From the NCBI RefSeq assembly GCF_011299595.1, contig NZ_CP049867.1:744001-808000 (forward strand): 64,000 bases of DNA, read 5' to 3'. The stretch is from Nocardioides sp. HDW12B (lineage in GTDB: Bacteria > Actinomycetota > Actinomycetes > Propionibacteriales > Nocardioidaceae). Shown here piece by piece: positions 26,023 through 34,128 of this stretch; the first letter of the stretch is position 1; the number at the start of each line of letters is the position of its first letter. Under the pieces are notes generated by a model that searched no databases, was not told the DNA's origin, and worked only from the letters and a program-made list of their open reading frames with translations. The translations under genes and the position numbers were made by a program.

Positions 26023-28257
26023 ATGAGCATCGAGACGCAGGTCGAGGACCTGCTCGCGCAGCTGACGCCGGAGGAGAAGGCCGGGCAGCTGACGCAGTAC
26101 TTCTACTTCAAGCTCCCCGCGAGCGCCCCGCCGCCGCAGCAGGGCTTCGACGCCGACGAGCAGCCCCGCATGGTCGAGTCCCGGCTCGCGGACGGCGCCG
26201 TCGGGTCGTTCCTCTTCGTGACCGACCCGGCCGAGATCAACCGGCTGCAGCGGCTCACCGTCGAGGGCAACCGCCTCGGCATCCCGGCGCTCGTCGGCTT
26301 CGACGTCATCCACGGCCTGCGCACGATCCTGCCGGTCCCGATCGCCATGGCGGCCTCCTGGGACCCGGCCACGGTCGAGGCCGGTCAGACGGTCGCCGCG
26401 CGCGAGGCTCGTGCGGTCGGCATCCACTGGACCTTCGCGCCCATGGTCGACGTCGCGCGCGACCCGCGGTGGGGGCGCATCATCGAGGGCGCTGGCGAGG
26501 ACCCCTACCTCGGCGCCGCGATGGCGGTTGCGCAGGTGCGCGGCTTCCAGGGCGAGACGCTGGGCGCCCCCGAGCACGTCATCGCCGGGCCCAAGCACTT
26601 CGCCGGGTACGGCGCCGCCCTCGGCGGCCGTGACTACGACGAGGTCGACCTGTCCGACCACGCGCTGTGGAACGTCTACCTCCCGCCCTTCGCCGCGGCG
26701 GTCGCCGCCGGGGCCGGCAACGTGATGACGGCCTACATGGACCTCAACGGCATCCCGGCCAGCGGCAACCGGTGGCTGTTCACCGAGGTGCTGCGCGACA
26801 CCTGGGGCTTCGACGGTTTCGTGGTCAGCGACGCCAACGCCGTACGCAGCCTGCTGACGCACGGCTTCGCCGCCGACCTGACCGACGCCGGCGCCCGCGG
26901 CCTGAACGCCGGCGTCGACCTCGAGATGGCGATCGACGACCCGGCCTTCGCCCACCTGCCCGAGGCGCTCGCCGCCGGCGCGGTCGACGAGGCCACGCTC
27001 GACGCGGCCGTCCGCCGCCTCCTCACCGCCAAGCTCACCCTCGGCCTGCTCGACGACCCGTACGTCGACGAGGACCGGGCCCGCGAGGTGCTCGCCGACC
27101 CGGCTCACCGCGAGGTCGCCCGGGTCGCGGCCGAGCGGTCCGCGGTGCTGCTGCGCAACGAGGGCGGGCTGCTGCCGCTCGACGCGGACGCGCTGACCTC
27201 GGTCGCCGTCATCGGGCCGCTGGCCGACTCTCCCCGCGACACCCTCGGCCCCTGGGTGTTCGACTTCGACCTCGACGAGACCGTCACCGTGCTCGACGGC
27301 CTGCGCACCCGCCTGGGCGACGGCGTCCGCGTCGAGCACGCCGGCGGCGTCCCGGTGGTGCAGCGCGAGTTCGGCTCCATCTTCGACATGTTCGGCGGCA
27401 ACACCCCGAGCGACCCCGACGGCTTCGACCCCGACGCCGAGCTGACCCGCGCCGTCGACCTGGCCCGCGCCAGCGACGTCGCGGTCGTCGTCGTGGGGGA
27501 GTGGCAGAACATGATCGGCGAGCAGGCCTCCCGCTCGTCGCTGGAGCTGCCCGGGCGCCAGCTCGAGCTGCTGCAGGCGGTCGTCGCCACCGGCACCCCG
27601 GTCGTCGCGGTGGTCATGAACGGTCGCCCGCTCGACCTGCGCTGGGCCGACGAGCACGTGCCGGCGATCCTCGACGTCTGGTACCCCGGCACCCAGGGCG
27701 GCACCGCCGTCGCGAACCTGCTCCTCGGCGACGTCAGCCCCGCCGGGAAGCTGCCCTTCACCTGGCCGCGCACCGTCGGGCAGGTGCCGATGATCCTCGG
27801 CCACACGATCAGCCACGAGCCGGAGAACCAGGACAAGCGCTACTGGGACGAGCACAGCACGCCGCTCTACCCCTTCGGGCACGGCCTGTCCTACTCCTCC
27901 TTCACGTACGCCGACCCCGTGGCGGACCCCGCCACGACGACCTCCGACGGCACCACCGCGATTTCTGTCACCGTGACGAATACCGGCGACCGCGAGGCCG
28001 ACGAGGTGGTGCAGCTGTACCTCCACCAGCGCCACGGCACCGCGTCGCGACCCGTCCGCGAGCTCAAGGGCTTCGAGCGCGTCACGCTGGCAGCGGGGGA
28101 GTCACGCGACGTCTCGTTCGTGGTCGGCCCTGCCGAGCGCCGCTACTGGAACGCCGCGGTCCGCGACTGGGTCCTGGACGACTCGACCTTCGACGTGTTC
28201 GTCGGCGGCTCGTCGGCCGCGACCGGCACGACGTCCTTCGAGGTCACGGCTCGCTGA
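26023..28257 (+). CDS. Glycoside hydrolase family 3 beta-glucosidase
   Basis: This 744-residue GH3 enzyme cleaves terminal beta-linked sugars. The TIM-barrel domain includes GFDVIHGLRTILPVPIAMAAS, TFAPMVDVARDPRWGRIIEG and PKHFAGYGAALGGRDYDEVDL. FDGFVVSDANAV holds the nucleophile Asp, with Asn in place of the common Trp after it. The alpha/beta sandwich has VVVVGEWQNMIGEQASRSSLELP and the C-terminal FnIII-like domain has YPFGHGLSYSSFTYADPV. There is no signal peptide, so it likely acts inside the cell, although export by another route is not excluded. ATG 26023 is 3 bases after the flavoprotein stop. The end overlaps the convergent RelQ-like gene by 14 bases. Confidence 0.92.
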   Translation: MSIETQVEDLLAQLTPEEKAGQLTQYFYFKLPASAPPPQQGFDADEQPRMVESRLADGAVGSFLFVTDPAEINRLQRLTVEGNRLGIPALVGFDVIHGLRTILPVPIAMAASWDPATVEAGQTVAAREARAVGIHWTFAPMVDVARDPRWGRIIEGAGEDPYLGAAMAVAQVRGFQGETLGAPEHVIAGPKHFAGYGAALGGRDYDEVDLSDHALWNVYLPPFAAAVAAGAGNVMTAYMDLNGIPASGNRWLFTEVLRDTWGFDGFVVSDANAVRSLLTHGFAADLTDAGARGLNAGVDLEMAIDDPAFAHLPEALAAGAVDEATLDAAVRRLLTAKLTLGLLDDPYVDEDRAREVLADPAHREVARVAAERSAVLLRNEGGLLPLDADALTSVAVIGPLADSPRDTLGPWVFDFDLDETVTVLDGLRTRLGDGVRVEHAGGVPVVQREFGSIFDMFGGNTPSDPDGFDPDAELTRAVDLARASDVAVVVVGEWQNMIGEQASRSSLELPGRQLELLQAVVATGTPVVAVVMNGRPLDLRWADEHVPAILDVWYPGTQGGTAVANLLLGDVSPAGKLPFTWPRTVGQVPMILGHTISHEPENQDKRYWDEHSTPLYPFGHGLSYSSFTYADPVADPATTTSDGTTAISVTVTNTGDREADEVVQLYLHQRHGTASRPVRELKGFERVTLAAGESRDVSFVVGPAERRYWNAAVRDWVLDDSTFDVFVGGSSAATGTTSFEVTAR

Positions 28258-28951
28258 GCGGTCGCACGCTCCGGTGATCGAGGCCGGGCAGGGGTGCGTG
28301 CCCGCGTGACTCGAGGTGGAGCTGCTCCATCTGCTGGTCGAGGCGGTCGGTGGCCTCGGCGATCGCGACCAGGTCGTCGCGCAGCCGTTGAGGCACGTCG
28401 GTGCGGTACTTGTAGTAGATCTTGTGCTCCAGGCTGGCCCAGAAGTCCATGGCCACGGTGCGGATCTGCACCTCGACCCGCACCATCTCGGTGCGCTCGG
28501 ACAGGAACACCGGCAGCTCGACGATCAGGTGCAGGCTCTTGTAGCCGCTGGACTTCGGCTCGGCGATGTAGTCCTTGACCGTGACGACGGTCAGGTCCGG
28601 CTGACGCTGGAGCATGCCGAGCACGTGGTAGGCGTCGGTGACGAAGCTGCACACGATCCGGATGCCGGCGATGTCCCACACCTTGCTGCGCACGTCGGCG
28701 AAGCTCGGCAGGCAGCCCAGCCGCTCGGCCTTCTCCGCCACGCTCTTCGGGTGCTTGAGCCGGTGGCTGACGTGCTCGATCGGGCAGCCGGAGGGGTCGG
28801 CGTGCGAGAGCTCGTCCCGCAGGATGTTGACCTTCGTCAGCATCTCCTCAAGGCCGAAGCGGTACATCAGCAGGAAGCCGTTGAGCTCGTCGCTGAGCTC
28901 GAAGAAGTCCGCCATCGTCAACGAGGGCGCCTCGGGCGACAGGTCCGTCAT
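28244..28951 (-). CDS. Small alarmone synthetase (RelQ/YjbM-like)
   Basis: This 235-residue protein carries only the synthetase domain of RelA/SpoT enzymes and makes (p)ppGpp or pGpp from GTP/GDP and ATP. Motifs are VWDIAGIRIVCSFVTDAYHV, the substrate loop VKDYIAEPKSSGYKSLHLIVE, and VRVEVQIRTVAMDFWASLEHK with the catalytic Glu in the EVQIR strand. There is no HD hydrolase domain and no TGS/ACT region. ATG 28951 (or GTG 28954) lies 6-9 bases after TAGCCTC and is probably leaderless. Its 3' end overlaps the GH3 gene by 14 bases on the opposite strand. Confidence 0.93.
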   Translation of the reverse strand: MTDLSPEAPSLTMADFFELSDELNGFLLMYRFGLEEMLTKVNILRDELSHADPSGCPIEHVSHRLKHPKSVAEKAERLGCLPSFADVRSKVWDIAGIRIVCSFVTDAYHVLGMLQRQPDLTVVTVKDYIAEPKSSGYKSLHLIVELPVFLSERTEMVRVEVQIRTVAMDFWASLEHKIYYKYRTDVPQRLRDDLVAIAEATDRLDQQMEQLHLESRGHAPLPGLDHRSVRPLSEP

Positions 28952-29088
28952 CACCCGAGGCTAGCCCGAGCCATGAGCCCGACCATGAGAGAGCCCTCAC
29001 CTGCGGCTCACGGCCACCTCACGTCGACGCGACACGCTCGGGTCATCGCCGGGCAGGAGGTCCGGCCACGACCACGGAGGACACCCCC

Positions 29089-29475
29089 ATGAACGCCCTG
29101 CGCCGCACCACCGCCGCCACCGGAGCCGTCGCGCTCCTCGCCGTGCCCGCCACGATGCTCATCACCGCCCCAGCCCAGGCCGTGGACCGCAGCGAGCGCT
29201 GCGACGGCGCCCGCATCGAGCTGAGCGTGGAGAAGGACGACGGCCGCTTCGAGGTCGAGGCCGACGTCGACAACGCCCTCCGTGGCAGCCAGTGGCGCGT
29301 CACCCTGCTCCAGGACGGCAACCGCTACTTCACCGACGTCCGCACCGCCGACAACGAGGGCGACGTGTCGGTCGACCGCAACCGCCCGAACACCGCCGGC
29401 AAGGACGTCTTCACGTTCCGCGCCAACAAGGTCGGCACCGGCGGCTCCTGCGTCATCACGATCACCCGCCGCTGA
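29089..29475 (+). CDS. Small secreted protein, unknown
   Basis: The 128-residue protein has a clear Sec signal peptide (basic start MNALRRTTAATGAVALLAVP, hydrophobic core, AQA cleavage site near residue 31). The mature part is about 97 residues with two Cys (one in ERCDGARIELSV, one in GGSCVITITRR) that may form a disulfide linking the first and last strands. It is beta-rich (WRVTLLQDGNRYFTDVRTAD). I recognise no family. The ribosome-binding site is a strong GGAGG. No coupled gene follows. A small extracellular beta-sandwich role is all that can be said. Confidence 0.78.
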   Translation: MNALRRTTAATGAVALLAVPATMLITAPAQAVDRSERCDGARIELSVEKDDGRFEVEADVDNALRGSQWRVTLLQDGNRYFTDVRTADNEGDVSVDRNRPNTAGKDVFTFRANKVGTGGSCVITITRR

Positions 29476-29584
29476 CCCGGACCCGACGAGCCGCCGCCCC
29501 GTCCGCCCCCGGCGGGGTCGGCGGCTCGTCGCCGGGGTGACGGCGGACACGCAGACAGCCGCGGCCGCCACGTGCTAGCGTCAC

Positions 29585-29603
29585 TTAGGTAAGCCTTACC
29601 TAC
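29585..29603. promoter_or_regulatory. IdeR/DtxR iron box upstream of bfd-bfr
   Basis: TTAGGTAAGCCTTACCTAC is a near-perfect match to the 19-bp iron box (TTAGGTTAGGCTAACCTAA-like), with 17 central bases forming a perfect palindrome (TAGGTAAG-C-CTTACCTA). It ends 31 bases before the GTG of bfd. In actinobacteria DtxR/IdeR with Fe2+ binds such boxes, repressing uptake genes or activating iron storage. Storage genes downstream suggest activation by iron, but a simple repressor site is not excluded. Confidence 0.85.
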
Positions 29604-29634
29604 ACCTACTGCTGACCAGCGCCCGGGAGGTCCC

Positions 29635-29859
29635 GTGATCGTCTGCCACTGCAACGTGGTCAACGACCGGGCCGTCACCGACGCCATCGACGCCGGTGCC
29701 CGCACCCTGGCCGGGGTGTGCGCCGCCACCGGCGCCGGCCGCGACTGCGGCTCGTGCGTCTTCTCGGTGAAGCGGCTGCTGTGCGACCATGAGCCCTCGG
29801 TCGCCGCCCGCGCGATCGCGTCGTACGAGGCCCTGGAGGTCGAGGTTGCAGCCAGTTAG
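29635..29859 (+). CDS. bfd: Bacterioferritin-associated ferredoxin
   Basis: This 74-residue [2Fe-2S] protein has the four cluster ligands C4, C6, C38 and C41 in the pattern CHC and CGSC (MIVCHCNVVNDRAV and GAGRDCGSCVFSVK). In other bacteria Bfd reduces bacterioferritin and drives iron release. The GTG at 29635 has GGGAGG 6 bases upstream. The gene sits directly behind the iron box and overlaps the bfr gene by 14 bases, so the two form an iron-regulated operon. Length is typical. Confidence 0.93.
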   Translation: MIVCHCNVVNDRAVTDAIDAGARTLAGVCAATGAGRDCGSCVFSVKRLLCDHEPSVAARAIASYEALEVEVAAS

Positions 29860-30328
29860 CCCCCGCGTCGTGGAGCTGTTCAACGACGCGCTCACGTTCG
29901 AGCTCACGGTCACCAACACCTACTTCCTGCACGCGCGCATGCTCGACAACTGGGGGTTCGGCAAGCTCGGCAAGGTCTTCTACGACCTCTCCATCGACGA
30001 GATGAAGGACGCCGACGAGATCATCAACCGGATCCTCTTCTTCGACGGCCACCCCAACCTGCAGCGTCTCGGCGCCATCACGGTGGGGGAGAGCCCGCAG
30101 GAGATGCTCCGGCTCGCCTTCGAGAGCGAGAAGGCCGCCGTGGCGCAGTTCAACGCCTCCGCCCGGGAGTGCCGTGAGCTCGGCGACCACGGCAGCGCCG
30201 CGATGTTCGACGAGATGGTGCGCGACGAGGAGCGTCACGCCGACTGGTTCGAGGGCCAGCTCGACGCCATCGCCCACGTCGGTGTCCCGCAGTACCTCTC
30301 CCAGCAGATCGACAGCTCCGCGTCCTGA
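29846..30328 (+). CDS. bfr: Bacterioferritin with altered ferroxidase ligand
   Basis: This 160-residue four-helix ferritin stores iron in 24-mers. The start is TTG at 29846, with GGAGG upstream, giving MQPVSPRVVELFNDALTFEL, in line with the N-terminus of known Bfr. E19, E52, E95, E128 and H131 correspond to the E. coli ferroxidase ligands E18, E51, E94, E127 and H130, and M53 matches the haem ligand M52. The H54 position is Asp55 in SIDEMKDADEII. That His-to-Asp change at the dinuclear iron site is unusual and may alter oxidation kinetics. It overlaps bfd by 14 bases. Confidence 0.9.
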   Translation: MQPVSPRVVELFNDALTFELTVTNTYFLHARMLDNWGFGKLGKVFYDLSIDEMKDADEIINRILFFDGHPNLQRLGAITVGESPQEMLRLAFESEKAAVAQFNASARECRELGDHGSAAMFDEMVRDEERHADWFEGQLDAIAHVGVPQYLSQQIDSSAS

Positions 30329-30347
30329 CGACCCCTAGGGTCGAGCC

Positions 30348-31250
30348 ATGCGCGAGGACATCACCTTTCCGTCGTACGGCGTCACCTGCCGCGGCTGGTT
30401 CTACCCGGCCGAGGGCACCGCACCCGACACCGGACCGGACACGCCCGGGCCGTGCGTGGTCATGGCCCACGGCCTGGCCGCGGTCAAGGAGATGCGCCTC
30501 GACGCGTACGCCGAGCGCTTCGCCGCGGCCGGCCTGAACGTCCTGGTCTTCGACTACCGGCACTTCGGCGACAGCGACGGCGAGCCGCGTCAGCTGCTCG
30601 ACATCAAGAAGCAGCACCAGGACTGGGTCAACGCCGTCTCCTACGCCCGCTCGCGCCCCGAGGTGGACGCCTCCCGGGTGGCGCTCTGGGGCTCCTCGCT
30701 GTCCGGCGGTCACGTCATGACGGTCGCGCGCACGGTCGAGCCGGCCTGCGTGGTGGCGCAGGTGCCGCACGTGAGCGGGCCGATGTCGACCAAGGAGCTG
30801 GGGGCGCGCGGCGTGGCCCGCCTGGTGCCCCACGGCCTGCGCGACGTCGCGCGCTCGGTGCGTGGCAAGGAGCCGCACTACATCCCCGCGGCCGGACGGC
30901 CCGGTGAGCTCGCGGTCATGACCGCCCCGGAGGCGATGGAGTACCTCGACCTCGCCCCCGACGGCTTCGACGACCGGGTCGCGGCCCGGTTCGCCCTCGC
31001 CATCGGGCTCTACTCACCCGGACGGGCGCTGCGCCACCTGACGGTGCCCGTGCTGGTCCAGGTCGGGCTGCGCGACCGGACCACGCCGCCGCACCCGGCG
31101 GTCAGGGCGGCCGAGCGGGCCCCGACGGCCCGGGTCAGCAGCTACGACGTCGGCCACTTCACGCCGTACACCGGCGAGATGTTCGAGGCCTTCGTCGCCG
31201 AGCAGACCGCGTTCCTGCGCGAGCACCTCACGCCCGGACGCAGCACCTGA
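30348..31250 (+). CDS. Alpha/beta hydrolase
   Basis: This 300-residue cytosolic enzyme has the alpha/beta hydrolase order: CVVMAHGLAAVKEMRLDAYA (oxyanion HG), NVLVFDYRHFGDSDGEPRQL, and the nucleophile elbow VALWGSSLSGGHVM with Ser in GSSLSG. PVLVQVGLRDRTTPP supplies the acid Asp and SSYDVGHFTPY the His. It resembles peptidase S15/dienelactone-hydrolase-like esterases. The ATG at 30348 is 19 bases after bfr, so co-transcription with the iron-storage operon is possible, but no functional link is known. The substrate is not evident. Confidence 0.87.
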   Translation: MREDITFPSYGVTCRGWFYPAEGTAPDTGPDTPGPCVVMAHGLAAVKEMRLDAYAERFAAAGLNVLVFDYRHFGDSDGEPRQLLDIKKQHQDWVNAVSYARSRPEVDASRVALWGSSLSGGHVMTVARTVEPACVVAQVPHVSGPMSTKELGARGVARLVPHGLRDVARSVRGKEPHYIPAAGRPGELAVMTAPEAMEYLDLAPDGFDDRVAARFALAIGLYSPGRALRHLTVPVLVQVGLRDRTTPPHPAVRAAERAPTARVSSYDVGHFTPYTGEMFEAFVAEQTAFLREHLTPGRST

Positions 31251-31260
31251 CGGGCGCCGC

Positions 31261-32139
31261 TCACTCCTGCCAGGGGTAGAACGGCGGCATGTCGGTGGTG
31301 CTGCTCGTGTACGACGGGTCGCGCTTCTCGCGGAAGGACGCCACGCCCTCCTTGCCGTCGGCGACCGAGGTGTAGAACATCGCGAGCGAGTCGACGCGGT
31401 GGGCCTCGATCGGGTGGGGCTGGGCGGAGTTGCGGTACATCATCTGCCGCGCCAGCGCCGTGGCGACGGGGGAGCGGTTCGCGGTGAACTTCCGCGCCAG
31501 CTCGTACGCCGCCGGCAGCAGGTCGTCGGGCTCGTGGACCGAGCGGACCAGGCCCATCCCGAGGGCGGCCTCGCCGTCCAGGATGTCCGCGGAGTAGACG
31601 AGCTCCAGCGCCCGGCTGATGCCGACGATGCGCGGCAGGAACCACGTGGAGCAGGCCTCCGGGACGATCCCGATCTTGGCGAAGACGAAGCCGATGCGGG
31701 CCTTCGTCGACGCCAGCCGGACGTCCATCGCCAGCGTCATCGTGGCGCCGATGCCGACCGCGGCTCCGTTGATCGCCCCGATGACCGGCTTGGTGCAGGC
31801 GTAGATCGCCAGCGTCACGCGCCCGCCGGTGTCGCGCACCCCGTCGAGGATCTCGGGGTCGTCGAGTCGCTCGTGGAGGTCGTCCAGGGTGGGCCGCTGG
31901 GTCTCGTCGAGCCCGAAGACGTTGCCGTCCGCGGTGAGGTCCATGCCGGCGCAGAACGCGCGGCCCCGGCCGGTGACCACCACGGCCGTCACGGCGTCGT
32001 CGCTGCTGGCGCGCTCGAAGGCCGCCACCAGGTCCTCGGCCATCTGCACCGTGAACGAGTTGAGCGCGTCGGGCCGGTCCAGCGTCAGCGTGAGGATGCC
32101 GTCGTCGTCCACGGCGTAGTCGAGGGTCGCGTAGGTCAT
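31261..32139 (-). CDS. Enoyl-CoA hydratase/isomerase family protein
   Basis: This 292-residue crotonase-fold enzyme likely hydrates enoyl-CoA or a related step. It starts MTYATLDYAVDDDGILTLTL. The acyl-CoA oxyanion segment GRGRAFCAGMDLTADGN holds the FCAGxD motif, and PVIGAINGAAVGIGATMTLAMDVRLAS is the second oxyanion strand. RIGFVFAKIGIVPEACSTWFLPR provides the catalytic Glu region. The length (292) is slightly longer than the usual 260 because of an insert around residues 65-95 (NVFGLDETQRPTLDDLHERL). It is convergent with the alpha/beta hydrolase (10 bases apart). Substrate unknown; crotonase activity types are diverse. Confidence 0.9.
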   Translation of the reverse strand: MTYATLDYAVDDDGILTLTLDRPDALNSFTVQMAEDLVAAFERASSDDAVTAVVVTGRGRAFCAGMDLTADGNVFGLDETQRPTLDDLHERLDDPEILDGVRDTGGRVTLAIYACTKPVIGAINGAAVGIGATMTLAMDVRLASTKARIGFVFAKIGIVPEACSTWFLPRIVGISRALELVYSADILDGEAALGMGLVRSVHEPDDLLPAAYELARKFTANRSPVATALARQMMYRNSAQPHPIEAHRVDSLAMFYTSVADGKEGVASFREKRDPSYTSSTTDMPPFYPWQE

Positions 32140-32200
32140 GGGTGCCTTCGGTCGGTGGTGGGGAGGGTGACGCGGGCGGGCGCGGGGCGCGCCGGAGCGG

Positions 32201-33484
32201 TTACTGCGGCAGGCCGGTGGGGGAGCAGAGGTCCTTGCCGATGTCCTCGGTGCGGTCCTCGCGGATGGCGGCGAACATGCGCGGCGCCCGCTCGGCGTCC
32301 CAGTTGACGGCCAGGTCGGAGATCGGCACGCCGCAGGTCAGGCCGTCGGCGCCGTTGACGCGGGTCATCGCGTAGGCGAAGCGGCCGGCGTCGAAGGGGC
32401 CGGTGCCCTCGCTGACCTTCACCGCCCCGGCGCCGCCGAACATCACGCGCCAGTAGCGGACCGGGTTGACCACGGTCTTCCAGGACACGACCTCGCTGCC
32501 GATGGCGCCGACGACCTCGCGCTGGTTCTTGGCGCGGTCGATGTCGCCGTTGGTCTGCGTCTTCCGGGTCCGGGCGTAGCCGAGGGCGGTCTCGCCGTTG
32601 GCCTCCTGGCAGCCCTTCTCGACCTTCAGCTCCGCCTGGGGGTCGTCGAGCGCCTTGGTCGGGCAGATCTCGATGCCGCCGACGGCATCGACGAGGTCGA
32701 CGAAACCGGTGAAGCCGATCTCGACGTAGTGGTCGATGCGGATGTCGGTCTCGGACTCGATGGTGCGGGTGAGCAGCTTCGGTCCGCCGAGGGCGAAGGC
32801 GGCGTTGATCTTGTTGGTGCCCTGGTCGGGGATGTCGACGATGGAGTCGCGCGGCAGCGACATCAGCAGGTCGGGGCCGCTGCCGGTGTGCAGCAGCAGG
32901 ATGGTGTCGGTGCGCTGGCCGGAGAGGCCTTCGCGGGCGTCCGAGCCCACCACGAGGTATGTCGTCCCGGGCTGGTCGTCGGGCCGCGCCCCCGCCGGCT
33001 CGGCGTCGACCTCGTCGACCGACATCCAGGCGAACACCGGCACCGCGACGAGGAAGACCAGCCAGGCGGCGAGGGCGAGCGCGATCCAGCGACCGGGCCG
33101 CCTGCGTCGGGTGCGGGTCCGCTTCGGGCGCGTCTGCTTGTCCGGGCGTCGGGCGCTCGGGGGCGGCGAGCCGGGGGTGGGCGCGATCCTCGACGGCGGG
33201 GCGTCGTCGCGGGCACCGGACCGCGGACGTGACGCGGCGGCGGTCGGGACGACCTGGGTCCGCTCGTCGTCGGCGCCGGGGCGGCCCGCACCGCTCGCAC
33301 CGCTCGCAGAGCCGCGCGCGGCTCCGCGGGTGTCGATCACCTGGGTGGCGTCGGGGTCCGGTGCCGGTCCGGACCCGCCCGACCCGCCGGAGCCACCCGA
33401 GCCGCCGGAGTACAGCCAGTCGTAGGAGCTGCCCTGGTCGCCGTCACCGTTGTCGCCGCGCCGGTCGTCGCGCCCATCCGCCAT
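32201..33484 (-). CDS. LytR-CpsA-Psr (LCP) family ligase 1
   Basis: This 427-residue LCP protein attaches glycopolymers to peptidoglycan. The N-terminal 130 residues are a disordered cytosolic region with a GGSGGSGGSGGSG run, Pro-rich stretches and an Arg-rich RTRRRRPGR just before one transmembrane segment (WIALALAAWLVFLVAVPVFAW). The LCP domain contains YLVVGSDAREGLSGQRTDTI, LLMSLPRDSIVDIP (with the catalytic Arg), INAAFALGGPKLL and GYARTRKTQTNGDIDRAKNQ. Paired Cys in the extracytoplasmic part (EICPTK, KGCQEA, LTCGVP, DLCSPT) may be disulfide-bonded. It is divergent from the thioesterase gene. Galactan or teichoic-like attachment is inferred from the locus. Confidence 0.93.
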   Translation of the reverse strand: MADGRDDRRGDNGDGDQGSSYDWLYSGGSGGSGGSGGSGPAPDPDATQVIDTRGAARGSASGASGAGRPGADDERTQVVPTAAASRPRSGARDDAPPSRIAPTPGSPPPSARRPDKQTRPKRTRTRRRRPGRWIALALAAWLVFLVAVPVFAWMSVDEVDAEPAGARPDDQPGTTYLVVGSDAREGLSGQRTDTILLLHTGSGPDLLMSLPRDSIVDIPDQGTNKINAAFALGGPKLLTRTIESETDIRIDHYVEIGFTGFVDLVDAVGGIEICPTKALDDPQAELKVEKGCQEANGETALGYARTRKTQTNGDIDRAKNQREVVGAIGSEVVSWKTVVNPVRYWRVMFGGAGAVKVSEGTGPFDAGRFAYAMTRVNGADGLTCGVPISDLAVNWDAERAPRMFAAIREDRTEDIGKDLCSPTGLPQ

Positions 33485-33507
33485 GGCGGTGACGCTACCG
33501 TGCCTGC

Positions 33508-34050
33508 ATGCCGCAGGAGACGACATCGGACGGGACACCGGAGGGGGGCCTGTCGCCGCGTCACGCGCGCACCGGGCTGTCGGTCCTCATGGACCAGAGC
33601 CACGTGAACCTGCTGGGCAACGTGCACGGCGGGGTGATCATGCGCCTGGTCGACAGCACGGCCGGGGCCATCGCCCAGCGCCACACCGGGGGACCGGCGG
33701 TGACCGCGGCGATGGACGAGATGGCCTTCCTGCGGCCGGTCCACGTGGGCGACATCGTCCGCACCTTCGGGCAGGTCAACTGGGCGGGGCGGACCTCGCT
33801 GGAGATCGGGGTGCGGGTGGAGGCGGAGCCGTGGAACGAGGCCGGTCGCGAGCCGGTCCACGTCGCCTCGGCGTACCTGGTCTTCGTTGCGATCGACGCG
33901 GACGGCGCGCCCCGGGAGATCCCGGGGCTGCTGCCGGAGTCGCCCGACGAGCTGCGGCGCGCCCGCGAGGCGGAGATCCGACGGGCGCACCGGCTGGCGC
34001 GCAAGCAGGCGATCCAGGAGGGCCGAGCCGGGGTGCCCGGCGCGCCGTGA
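33508..34050 (+). CDS. Acyl-CoA thioesterase, hotdog fold
   Basis: This 180-residue protein is of the YciA/acyl-CoA thioesterase type. The hotdog motif begins HARTGLSVLMDQSHVNLLGN and continues NVHGGVIMRLVDSTAGAIA with the catalytic Asp, then TAAMDEMAFLRPVHVGDIVR. The C-terminus is a charged helix (RRAREAEIRRAHRLARKQ). It hydrolyses acyl-CoA to free acid and CoA in the cytosol. Its ATG is 23 bases from the divergent LCP start, so the two share a short promoter region. The chain-length preference is unknown. There is no obvious link with envelope synthesis other than position. Confidence 0.92.
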   Translation: MPQETTSDGTPEGGLSPRHARTGLSVLMDQSHVNLLGNVHGGVIMRLVDSTAGAIAQRHTGGPAVTAAMDEMAFLRPVHVGDIVRTFGQVNWAGRTSLEIGVRVEAEPWNEAGREPVHVASAYLVFVAIDADGAPREIPGLLPESPDELRRAREAEIRRAHRLARKQAIQEGRAGVPGAP

Positions 34051-34128
34051 CGGCTGCGGCCGGTGGGACTGGTGATACTTCACGGTACGCCGACTCCCAC
34101 CCGCTTCCCCTGTGGAAAGGCCCGCTGC

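Noticed and set aside
24307-28035. A 1242-codon minus-strand open frame across the flavoprotein and GH3 genes
   Set aside because: It is antisense to two well-supported genes. Only its last 108 codons (the MazG-like part) are real; the rest is a stop-free shadow caused by high GC.
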